Positions 15,421 through 21,398 of a DNA stretch of 25,164 nucleotides are shown here, piece after piece; within the stretch, counting starts at the first letter, position 1, and every line of letters begins with the position of its first letter. The stretch spans positions 1 to 25,164 of the forward strand of contig NZ_JBHFQG010000043.1 of NCBI RefSeq assembly GCF_041949975.1, written 5' to 3'. Under the pieces are notes generated by a model, which saw nothing but the letters and a program-made list of their open reading frames with translations, ran no database searches and was not told the origin of the DNA. A program made the translations under genes and the position numbers. This stretch comes from Alteribacillus sp041949975 (GTDB lineage Bacteria > Bacillota > Bacilli > Bacillales > Marinococcaceae).

Positions 15421-15505
15421 GGCTTGCCGCCATAAAGGAAACCGCCTAAAAAACGCTACGCCTTGTAGCAACGGCGGCATTAGTACATCCTGTACATCGG
15501 AAGCC
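15421..15505. repeat. Branched palindromic element between the T-box and pheS
   Basis: GGCTT (15421-15425) pairs with AAGCC (15501-15505). Within this, GCCGCC (15426-15431) pairs with GGCGGC (15473-15478) and encloses the hairpin GCTAC-GCCTT-GTAGC (15455-15469). A second branch is GTACA-TCC-TGTAC (15483-15495). The latter is the reverse-strand form of the ACA-GGA-TGT mini-hairpin in the repeat at 3676-3849. It would be transcribed as part of the pheS leader once the T-box antiterminates. Confidence 0.6.
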
Positions 15506-15558
15506 TTCGTAGTGATACTTTTTCCATTCGCATAATTAACTTCTGGTCTTAATGTATT

Positions 15559-15860
15559 AAAAAAACCCCCGTCCTATCAAAGGGACGAAGGTTCGCGGTA
15601 CCACCCTTGTTAACTGCGGTATGCACAGCCGCAGTTCACTTCATGCAGATAACGGATATCCCGGGGCACCTTAACAGTATGTATCATTCTTCTGTCATCC
15701 AGTGCCAGCTCCAGAGTGAATTCAACCAGCCTTTCCATTGGAATGCTTTCAGTCTTCGGCATTCCATCCCTGTATGGCGGTACCTGATTTACTACTTTCC
15801 TTCACAGCTTTTCCATTTTTTAAATGTTTTCACGTTTTGTGACTGCCGTAGTTTTACTTA
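15559..15860 (-). promoter_or_regulatory. T-box riboswitch leader, phenylalanine (UUC) specific
   Basis: Minus strand. The antiterminator core AAGGGTGGTACCGCG (15608-15594) is the T-box signature. It is followed by the competing terminator: CCTTCGTCC, 9-nt loop, GGACGGGGG, seven T residues (15559-15591). Upstream lie the stem I elements GGAAAGTAGTAAAT (loop E/AGTA region, near 15800) and an apical hairpin GGAATGC/GCATTCC. The specifier region reads GAA-TTC-ACTC, with UUC at 15720-15718 (a Phe codon followed by the usual A). Uncharged tRNA-Phe should bind by specifier and UGG-NCCA pairing and allow readthrough into pheST. The 5' boundary is approximate. No convincing promoter hexamers were found upstream, though a TATAAC lies near 15875. 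Confidence 0.92.
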
Positions 15861-15942
15861 TGCTGTTTACAAATAAAGAGTTATACTTCCCTAACAGTGT
15901 AAAAAATTTTTGTTTTCTATGCAAGACTATTTTCCTTAGAGA

Positions 15943-16701
15943 TTAGTGGGAGAGCTTTAAATGATACAGCAAAATTCCGGTTGCCACTGAAACATTTAAT
16001 GACTCAGCATTTCCATAAATAGGAACATAAATATTCTGGTCTGATTGTTCCAGCCATTTTTCCTGAACTCCTGCCCCTTCGTTTCCAACAATAAGTGCAA
16101 AACCATCTTGAGCTTCAATGGCAGTATGAGTAGTTCCCTGGGTTACACATGTACCAAACACCGGAATATTCTTATTGCGGCATGCCTTTATCCATTCTTC
16201 TAAATCGCCTTTTATCACGGGGAGGTGAAACAATGACCCTTGCGTTGCTCGTACTACTTTGTCATTATAAGGATCCACGGTTCCTTCCCCTAAAATAACT
16301 GCAGAAACTCCGACGGCATCAGCTGTTCGTATCATTGTTCCAAGGTTGCCGGGGTCCTGGACGCCGTCAATAAACAAATAACTGCCTTTCTTCTGTACGA
16401 TCACTTCTTGTGTTTTTGGCAATCGGCAGACAGCCAGTATACCTTGAGGAGTTTCTGTACTGCTCATTTCTTTCATCACCTGCTCTGTGACAAGTGATAC
16501 TCTTGCCCCGGCATGATTGGCAGGTATATTTTTATGATCTTCAGTTATGATTTCTTGTACTTCTACATCATGTTGAAGGACTTCTTCTACAAGATGATAT
16601 CCCTCTACAACAAATAAACCTTCTTTTTCTCTCTGTTTTCTTTTTTGGAGCCTTTTCGTTAATTTTACTAAAGGATTTTTCGCGGATTCAATTTTATTCA
16701 C
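15943..16701 (-). CDS. rlmP: SPOUT-class 23S rRNA 2'-O-methyltransferase (RlmP, YsgA)
   Basis: 252 residues (B. subtilis YsgA about 248). The N-terminal ~90 residues form the SpoU substrate-binding domain (KRKQREKEGLFVVEGYHLVEE). The SPOUT methylase domain carries all three motifs: DGVQDPGNLGTMIRTADAVG (motif 1), LIVGNEGAGV (motif 2) and VPIYGNAESLNVSVATGILLY (motif 3). YsgA of B. subtilis has been reported to make Gm2553 in the 23S rRNA A-loop, hence the name RlmP. I infer the same role from synteny and sequence; other TrmH-type methylases look similar. It diverges from sspI and stands upstream of the pheST T-box. Confidence 0.85.
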   Translation of the reverse strand: MNKIESAKNPLVKLTKRLQKRKQREKEGLFVVEGYHLVEEVLQHDVEVQEIITEDHKNIPANHAGARVSLVTEQVMKEMSSTETPQGILAVCRLPKTQEVIVQKKGSYLFIDGVQDPGNLGTMIRTADAVGVSAVILGEGTVDPYNDKVVRATQGSLFHLPVIKGDLEEWIKACRNKNIPVFGTCVTQGTTHTAIEAQDGFALIVGNEGAGVQEKWLEQSDQNIYVPIYGNAESLNVSVATGILLYHLKLSH

Positions 16702-16751
16702 ATGACTTCCCTTCCCTTATTTGCCTAACTTTCAACTTCTCATATATTAAA

Positions 16752-16784
16752 TAAGACACCATTCACTTTCCACTATGTGTCTTA
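16752..16784. repeat. Perfect inverted repeat in the sspI-rlmP divergent region
   Basis: TAAGACAC (16752-16759) and GTGTCTTA (16777-16784) are perfect complements around a 17-nt loop. Direct repeats CTTTCA-A/G-CTTCTCATA flank it at about 16730-16745 and 16798-16813. This could be an operator or transcript hairpin between the two divergent genes; no known regulator consensus matched. Confidence 0.45.
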
Positions 16785-16872
16785 AAAGTATATATTTCTT
16801 TCAGCTTCTCATACTACATATATCGACATATGTTGATATTCACTATTTTATCATAAATAGGAGGGAATAAGG

Positions 16873-17079
16873 ATGTCTTTTAATCTGCGCGCAGCAATTT
16901 TAGAGAATGTTTCAGGTCATAATGAAGAACAAGTAGAAGCAACGATCCAAGATGCTGTTCAAAGGGGAGAAGAAAAAATGCTTCCTGGTCTTGGAGTTTT
17001 ATTTGAAGTGTTTTGGAACCAGGCGGATGAACAGGAAAAAGAGCGGGTTATTTCTCAAATTGCAGAAGGATTAAAATAA
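16873..17079 (+). CDS. sspI: Small acid-soluble spore protein I
   Basis: 68 residues, close to the B. subtilis SspI length (71). The sequence begins MSFNLRAAILENVSGHNEEQ and contains EEKMLPGLGVLFEVFWNQ, the conserved core of the SspI family. This is a minor SASP packed into the forespore late in sporulation, normally under sigma-G. GAGGGAATAAGG lies just before the ATG. I could not place sigma-G -35 and -10 elements with confidence in the AT-rich upstream region. It is one of only three rightward genes in the window and shares a bidirectional terminator with ysdC. Confidence 0.93.
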   Translation: MSFNLRAAILENVSGHNEEQVEATIQDAVQRGEEKMLPGLGVLFEVFWNQADEQEKERVISQIAEGLK

Positions 17080-17096
17080 CCAACTGAAGTGAAAAG

Positions 17097-17128
17097 AAAA
17101 GAGCTGTCCGTTAGAGGACGGCTCTTTT
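17097..17128. terminator. Bidirectional terminator between sspI and ysdC
   Basis: AAAAGAGCTGTCC (17097-17109) and GGACGGCTCTTTT (17116-17128) form a 13-bp stem with one G-T pair and the loop GTTAGA. A-runs on one side and T-runs on the other let it serve both convergent genes. Confidence 0.9.
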
Positions 17129-17173
17129 CTGAGTATTAGAGCAGGCACGCACTCTTTCCATTATTCCAGCGCT

Positions 17174-18259
17174 TTAGTCAAACGTAATGGATCTTACTGA
17201 GTCCGCATCCAGCTTTTTAGTCACTTCAACAATAAGCTGAACAGCATGCTCGAAGTCATCACGGTGTAGAATAGCAGCATGCGTATGAATATAACGAGTA
17301 GGAACCGTAACAGCAAGAGAAGGAACTCCATCACCAGAAAGGTGGATCGAACCGGCATCTGTTCCGCCCCCGCTCATAGCTTCAAACTGATATGGAATGT
17401 TGTGCTCATCAGCAATATCAGTGACAAAATCGCGAAGACCTTTATGAGAAACCATGGAACGGTCGAATACTAAGATTTGAGGTCCTTTGCCGATTTCAGC
17501 TGCTGCCTCATTATCAGAGATTCCCGGGGTATCACCAGCAATCCCAACGTCAACTGCAAACCCGATGTCCGGATTAATTTTATGAGAAGCTGTTTTTGCT
17601 CCGCGAAGACCGACTTCCTCTTGTACAGCTCCGACACCGTACACTTCATTAGCATGATCCTCTCCCTGCAGCCGCTTTAATACTTCAATAGCAATCGCAC
17701 AACCAATTCGGTTATCCCAGGCTTTTGCCATCATAAGCTTTTCATTATTCATGACCGTAAAGTCACAAATTGGGACCACAGAGTCTCCTGGACGTACACC
17801 AAAGCTTTCTGCTTCTTCTTTACTGGAAGCACCAATATCAATAAACATATCTTTAATTTCTACTGATTTTTTCCGTTGGTCTGCTGGAAGAATGTGCGGC
17901 GGTTTAGATCCAATCACACCGACAATATTTCCTTTTCTAGTCATAACATTCACTCGTTGAGCAAGCATAACCTGGCTCCACCAGCCGCCTACTGTTTCGA
18001 ATTTCAAAAACCCTTTATCATCAATCTGCGTAATCATAAAACCAATTTCGTCCAGGTGACCTGTAACCATTACACGGGGACCGCCTGCTTTTCCGGTCTT
18101 CTTCGCAATTAAACTTCCGAGATGATCCGTTGTTATCTCATCGGCATGCGGAGATATATGCTTTTTCATTACATCACGAGCTTCTTTTTCATTTCCTGGA
18201 ATACCATTTGCATCTGTTAATTCCTTAAGCATTTGTACTGTTTGATCCATTTCCGCCAC
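17174..18259 (-). CDS. ysdC: M42 family metallo-aminopeptidase (YsdC, glutamyl aminopeptidase/endoglucanase type)
   Basis: 361 residues, the same size as B. subtilis YsdC. Expected di-metal ligands can all be seen: His68 (TGHLDEIG), Asp182 (AWDNR), Glu214 or Glu215 (QEEVGLRG), Asp237 (AVDVG) and His325 or His327 (YIHTH). The family forms large tetrahedral dodecamers that trim N-terminal residues from peptides in the cytoplasm. Some relatives are mis-annotated as endoglucanases. The start is GTG at 18259, 7 bases after GGAGG; an internal ATG at 18250 is further from the ribosome site. It converges with sspI. Confidence 0.92.
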   Translation of the reverse strand: MAEMDQTVQMLKELTDANGIPGNEKEARDVMKKHISPHADEITTDHLGSLIAKKTGKAGGPRVMVTGHLDEIGFMITQIDDKGFLKFETVGGWWSQVMLAQRVNVMTRKGNIVGVIGSKPPHILPADQRKKSVEIKDMFIDIGASSKEEAESFGVRPGDSVVPICDFTVMNNEKLMMAKAWDNRIGCAIAIEVLKRLQGEDHANEVYGVGAVQEEVGLRGAKTASHKINPDIGFAVDVGIAGDTPGISDNEAAAEIGKGPQILVFDRSMVSHKGLRDFVTDIADEHNIPYQFEAMSGGGTDAGSIHLSGDGVPSLAVTVPTRYIHTHAAILHRDDFEHAVQLIVEVTKKLDADSVRSITFD

Positions 18260-18364
18260 TGCTATTCCTCCTTGGTTTATGTAATTATTTCTTGATTCTT
18301 CCTTCTTTTAGTATATAAGTATCTTTTTCGATACTCAAACGTTTTCTTTTAATACCTGTGCTGC

Positions 18365-18844
18365 TTAGTATCCTTCTGTTTGCCTTTTATGATTCGTTTT
18401 GTTTTTTTCTAAATAAGCGTGTTCGATTTCTTCACTGGAAAATCCAAGTGCAGCACCAAGCTTGAGATACTCTTTAAACAAATGAAGGTAGGACTGTTTT
18501 TCTGTGTCCGTGGTCAGTGCGGCAGCAGCTTCAAACACCGATAGAAATTGTGCACTTAATGAGATATCCGGTCTATCCGGCTGCTCAGGAGCTTCTTCCC
18601 AGCCTTTGTCAATACCGAGGGATAAAATAAAATGAAGCCCATCTACGTATTCTTCTAGAATCACTTCCTGCCCTGAAGCTGGTTTGTGGCTCCAATACTT
18701 AAAGCAGCGCGTTTCATTAGCAAGTTCTCCTACTTCTACTTGAAAAGCAAGCATCTTATCTGTAAAAATGGCTTCTCTTTTTAATGCGTGTTCTTTTAAA
18801 ATTCTATCATCTAAAGTTCGCTGAATGGAAAATAATTGTTTCAT
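18365..18844 (-). CDS. Dimeric all-alpha dUTPase (dUTPase_2 / MazG-like)
   Basis: 159 residues. The metal-binding signature of the dimeric dUTPase family is present: an ExxE pair at Glu37 and Glu40 in FQVEVGELANETRCFKYW, and Glu65/Asp68 in EEYVDGLHFILSLG. The enzyme hydrolyses dUTP to dUMP and pyrophosphate, keeping uracil out of DNA and supplying dTMP synthesis. It is unrelated in fold to trimeric Dut. The ATG at 18844 gives MKQLFSIQRTLDDRIL. It is followed by ysdC about 105 bp downstream and diverges from ysdB. The linking region 18260-18364 holds an AGTATC-TTTTTC-GATACT hairpin (18319-18335) and little else. Confidence 0.85.
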   Translation of the reverse strand: MKQLFSIQRTLDDRILKEHALKREAIFTDKMLAFQVEVGELANETRCFKYWSHKPASGQEVILEEYVDGLHFILSLGIDKGWEEAPEQPDRPDISLSAQFLSVFEAAAALTTDTEKQSYLHLFKEYLKLGAALGFSSEEIEHAYLEKNKTNHKRQTEGY

Positions 18845-18880
18845 TATATCTTTTCCCTTCTGAGTTATTTTCTATTAGAA

Positions 18881-18907
18881 TGAAACTAATAAATGAGTTC
18901 GTTCGTA
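18881..18907 (+). promoter_or_regulatory. Sigma-W promoter of ysdB
   Basis: TGAAAC (18881-18886), 17-bp spacer, CGTA (18904-18907) is an exact ECF sigma-W type promoter. It lies 60 bp upstream of ysdB, which belongs to the sigma-W regulon in B. subtilis. Cell envelope stress is therefore the likely inducer. Confidence 0.88.
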
Positions 18908-18967
18908 AAAGGTAACATCATACTTCTTAACATACGTCGATAAACCTTGCGAGGAGGGATGTGTATC

Positions 18968-19360
18968 ATGGCTCTTTTGATTCGCGCTCTTATCATTATT
19001 GCCTTAATCATATTGATATACGCTGTGATAAAATACATTTTAAACCCAAAAAGAAAGCTTGAATTAGCTCATGAAAAGAAAAATTTCTATTTCTTAGATG
19101 AATCAAAAAATGTACGTAAAAATTTTTTGATTACGTACAAAGGTGTTATGTTTGAGGGAGAAAAATATTTAGGAACAACAGAGCAGGCATTTGATATTGT
19201 TTCTGTGTCGGTATGGGTAAAAAATAAAGATAATCTGCAAGGCTTGCAGCTAAAGGATTTTGCTTTTTTAGAAAATGAAATCCGGCAGCACTATCCCCGC
19301 GCTGCTATAGAGTGGAAAAGCCCTATTAAAGAGTTTATACGCCAAGCTGAAAAAAATTAA
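18968..19360 (+). CDS. ysdB: Sigma-W-regulated membrane-anchored protein YsdB
   Basis: 130 residues from the ATG at 18968, the B. subtilis YsdB length. A GAGGAGGG ribosome site lies 10 bases upstream. The frame extends 7 codons further to a TTG at 18947, but that region contains the ribosome site itself. The product has one N-terminal transmembrane helix (about residues 3-22, LLIRALIIIALIILIYAVIK) followed by a soluble, charged cytoplasmic domain with no recognised catalytic motif. Function unknown; the sigma-W promoter links it to envelope stress. Its 3' end overlaps the convergent ysdA by 26 bp. Confidence 0.88.
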   Translation: MALLIRALIIIALIILIYAVIKYILNPKRKLELAHEKKNFYFLDESKNVRKNFLITYKGVMFEGEKYLGTTEQAFDIVSVSVWVKNKDNLQGLQLKDFAFLENEIRQHYPRAAIEWKSPIKEFIRQAEKN

Positions 19361-19634
19361 AAAAAGACTCTCTGTAAATAAAAAAGACCAGCAGCCCTTG
19401 AAATCCTAAAAGGACAGGAACTGTAATAACGAACAGCTTATGTTTGGTTTTGTGCCGGAACATGTACATGGCTGCCCACACCCCTGCACTTCCACCGATA
19501 AGAGCTAAAAGCAAAAGTTCGCGCTCGCTGATTCGATATGCTCGACGGCGGGATTTTCGTTTGTCAGCACTCATTCTTCCAAAAGATATCAAATTAACGA
19601 TAATGATATAAAATAAAAATAATTCCCCCATCAT
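19335..19634 (-). CDS. ysdA: DUF1294 family membrane protein YsdA
   Basis: 99 residues (B. subtilis YsdA 89). It has an N-terminal hydrophobic segment (LFLFYIIIVNLISFGRM), a basic loop (DKRKSRRRAYRISE) and then the DUF1294 signature ELLLLALIGGSAGVWAAMYMFRHKTKHKLF, followed by a third hydrophobic stretch. The function of the family is unknown. The two ATGs at 19634 and 19631 are both possible after GGGAG. The last nine codons lie antisense to the end of ysdB, so the two transcripts must overlap. Confidence 0.85.
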   Translation of the reverse strand: MMGELFLFYIIIVNLISFGRMSADKRKSRRRAYRISERELLLLALIGGSAGVWAAMYMFRHKTKHKLFVITVPVLLGFQGLLVFFIYRESFFNFFQLGV

Positions 19635-19668
19635 TTCTTCTCCCTTTTTACCGTTTATTTAAACATGC

Positions 19669-19706
19669 AAAAAAAGGGTCTCGGAAATCAATTGATCTCC
19701 AGACCC
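19669..19706 (-). terminator. Terminator of the infC-rpmI-rplT operon
   Basis: Minus strand: GGGTCT (19706-19701) pairs with AGACCC (19681-19676), enclosing GGAGATCAATTGATTTCC that itself pairs, and is followed by seven T residues (19675-19669). It lies just after the rplT stop. Confidence 0.85.
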
Positions 19707-19714
19707 AACATTCA

Positions 19715-20071
19715 TTATTTCAAATTTGCTTTTGCTTTTTCTGCAAGTTCTGCGAAACCTTTTTCATCGTTTACGGCAAGATCTGCCAGCATCTTGCGGT
19801 TCATGTTAATATCAGCTTGCTTTAATCCGTACATGAGACGGCTGTAAGAAAGACCGTTCATACGTGCAGCCGCATTAATACGAGTGATCCAAAGCTTACG
19901 GAAATCACGTTTACGCTGACGACGGTCACGGTAAGCATACTCCAGTGATTTCATTACCTGCTGACGTGCTGTTTTAAACAAGCTGTGCTTGGAACCACGA
20001 TATCCTTTTGCTAGTTTTAATACTTTATTACGACGACGACGAGTCACATATCCGCCTTTTACTCTTGGCAT
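19715..20071 (-). CDS. rplT: 50S ribosomal protein L20
   Basis: 118 residues, essentially the B. subtilis length (119). It starts MPRVKGGYVTRRRRNKVLKL, continues with AKGYRGSKHSLFKTARQQVMKS and ends AEKAKANLK. The very basic N-terminus and the YRDRRQRKRDFRKLWITRINAA segment are diagnostic. L20 is an early 23S rRNA binder needed for 50S assembly. It also represses its own operon by binding the leader upstream of infC. It is the last gene of infC-rpmI-rplT. Confidence 0.98.
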   Translation of the reverse strand: MPRVKGGYVTRRRRNKVLKLAKGYRGSKHSLFKTARQQVMKSLEYAYRDRRQRKRDFRKLWITRINAAARMNGLSYSRLMYGLKQADINMNRKMLADLAVNDEKGFAELAEKAKANLK

Positions 20072-20116
20072 CGTCTATCCCTCCTTCAATTTCCATCGTG
20101 TTATTCGTGCTTGATA

Positions 20117-20317
20117 TTACTTATCGTATGGCAAAAGGTTTGCAATACGCTTTTGATCTGATTTATCTACAATGCCTTGTTTGCTAAGGCGACGCTTTTG
20201 CTTTTGGGACTTGTTACGAAACAAGTGGCTTGTAAATGCATGGCTGCGCTTTAGCTTGCCGCTACCTGTTTTTTTAAAACGTTTTGCTGCACCACTATGA
20301 CTCTTCATTTTAGGCAT
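20117..20317 (-). CDS. rpmI: 50S ribosomal protein L35
   Basis: 66 residues, the standard L35 length, beginning MPKMKSHSGAAKRFKKTGSG and rich in Lys and Arg. It sits 27 bp after infC and 45 bp before rplT, the universal bacterial order, and is part of the L20-autoregulated operon. Confidence 0.98.
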   Translation of the reverse strand: MPKMKSHSGAAKRFKKTGSGKLKRSHAFTSHLFRNKSQKQKRRLSKQGIVDKSDQKRIANLLPYDK

Positions 20318-20344
20318 GAGTAATTTCCTCCTTGTCGTTTGTTT

Positions 20345-20872
20345 CTATTTGTTGTCTTTTTCGGACTTCGGAGCAAGTATTAAAAACATGCTGCGTCCTT
20401 CCATCTTCGGCTTCGTTTCTACGGTAGCCACGTCTTCGCATTCATTGGCCATACGCTCTAATACTTTCTTGCCGATATCAGAGTGGGTAATCATACGTCC
20501 GCGGAAACGAATGGCCGCCTTCACTTTATCACCCTTGTTCAAGAACTTGCGAGCATTGCGAAGCTTTGTGTTAAAATCGTGCTCTTCAATGTTCGGACTT
20601 AGACGTACTTCCTTCACATTGATAACTTTTTGCTTCTTGCGAGCCTCTTTATCTTTTTTCTGCTGCTCGAAACGGTATTTTCCGTAATCCATAATACGGC
20701 AAACCGGAGGCTTCGCGTTTGGAGCTACAAGTACTAAATCAAGGTTAGCTTTTTCAGCCAAATCCAGCGCTTCGCTTTTCGATTTAACACCAAGCTGATC
20801 GCCATTTGCATCGATTAAGCGTACTTCACGCGCACGGATTCCATCATTAACCTTCATGTCATTACGAATAAT
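20345..20872 (-). CDS. infC: Translation initiation factor IF-3, with a probable ATT start
   Basis: About 175 residues from the ATT at 20872. The IF3-N domain carries GIRAREVRLIDANGDQLG and VLVAPNAKPPVCRIMDYGKYR; a lysine-rich linker (KKDKEARKKQKVINVKEVRL) leads to the IF3-C domain. The first in-frame ATG, at 20857, would remove a conserved N-terminal segment. Upstream of it the codons ATT ATT CGT AAT GAC are in frame and align with the IISKD-type start of other Bacillaceae IF3. GGAGGT at 20883-20878 is 6 and 9 bases from the two ATT codons. A rare non-AUG start is a conserved IF3 feature, used for autoregulation because IF3 discriminates against it. Which ATT is used cannot be decided here. 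Confidence 0.9.
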   Translation of the reverse strand: MIRNDMKVNDGIRAREVRLIDANGDQLGVKSKSEALDLAEKANLDLVLVAPNAKPPVCRIMDYGKYRFEQQKKDKEARKKQKVINVKEVRLSPNIEEHDFNTKLRNARKFLNKGDKVKAAIRFRGRMITHSDIGKKVLERMANECEDVATVETKPKMEGRSMFLILAPKSEKDNK

Positions 20873-20913
20873 GAGCCACCTCCAAAAATTTTACCAATAA
20901 AGCAGTTAACTGC

Positions 20914-21060
20914 GCATAAAAAAAGCAGGCACACACACTGCGCCCACACGATGATCGTTTCTCATTATTCATGGAAATCACCATAACCTGCAAACAGCCT
21001 GGAGCGTCAGTCAGGTGAGAAGCGGGCGCTTCTGCTTGTTTTGGTTTCATTTTCAATTAC
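20914..21060 (-). ncRNA. L20 leader: autoregulatory leader RNA of infC-rpmI-rplT
   Basis: The transcript from the promoter at 21067-21095 has a roughly 190-nt leader before infC. It contains the L20-leader-like segments GCAGAAGCGCCCGCTTCTC, GACGCTCCAGGCTGTTTGC and GGTTATGG. It ends in a terminator hairpin on the minus strand: GGCGCA-GTG-TGTGCC flanked by GC-rich bases, then seven T residues (20924-20918). In Firmicutes L20 binds this leader, which mimics its 23S site, and promotes premature termination. A 64-codon ORF across it (21056 to 20862) is an artefact of the conserved RNA. Assignment is from remembered features, not from a covariance-model search. Confidence 0.78.
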
Positions 21061-21066
21061 TCATTA

Positions 21067-21095
21067 ACGTTACCATACGCATTAAGTGCTGTCAA
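21067..21095 (-). promoter_or_regulatory. Sigma-A promoter of infC-rpmI-rplT
   Basis: Minus strand: -35 TTGACA (21090-21095, 6 of 6), 17-bp spacer, extended -10 TGG-TAACGT (-10 at 21067-21072). The perfect -35 and the TG extension compensate for a weak -10. The start would be near 21060, directly at the beginning of the L20 leader. The rest of the thrS-infC gap (21100-21350) contains a perfect GCAGGG/CCCTGC hairpin (21206-21231) and no gene I can support. Confidence 0.75.
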
Positions 21096-21351
21096 TCACT
21101 AAAAATACCACTTACTCATCCTAACGAAAATTAATGAAACTCGCAACCTTTTAGTTAAGAAAACCTCCTTGTTTTTTTGCAGTATCCATTTCATATCTGT
21201 AGACAGCAGGGGGCTAAAATAAAATCCCTGCATTTCATCACACCTTTGGAGTGTTAAAATCCGGCTATCACTCTAAAGAGTTTTATCATAAAATTGTAAC
21301 TATTTTCTTTAGTTCAATATTTTTCCTGAAGACGAATTGAAATTATTTTTG

Positions 21352-21389
21352 AAAAAAACTGCCCGCCAGTTTATTTCCAGCAAGGCAGT
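21352..21389 (-). terminator. Terminator of thrS
   Basis: Minus strand: ACTGCC (21389-21384) pairs with GGCAGT (21364-21359), followed by seven T residues (21358-21352), 10 bp after the thrS stop. The inner part pairs poorly. Confidence 0.75.
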
Positions 21390-21398
21390 CCCAACTTT

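Noticed and set aside
15607..15876. 89-codon plus-strand ORF
   Set aside because: It is antisense to the pheS T-box; the conserved RNA elements explain the sequence.
16811..16858. Sigma-G promoter for sspI
   Set aside because: Candidate CATAAAT and CACTATT elements do not have a matching -35 at 17-18 bp, or lie too close to the ribosome site.
20862..21056. 64-codon minus-strand ORF upstream of infC
   Set aside because: It lies over the L20 leader and its terminator, has no ribosome site, and its composition follows the RNA. Best read as leader, not protein.
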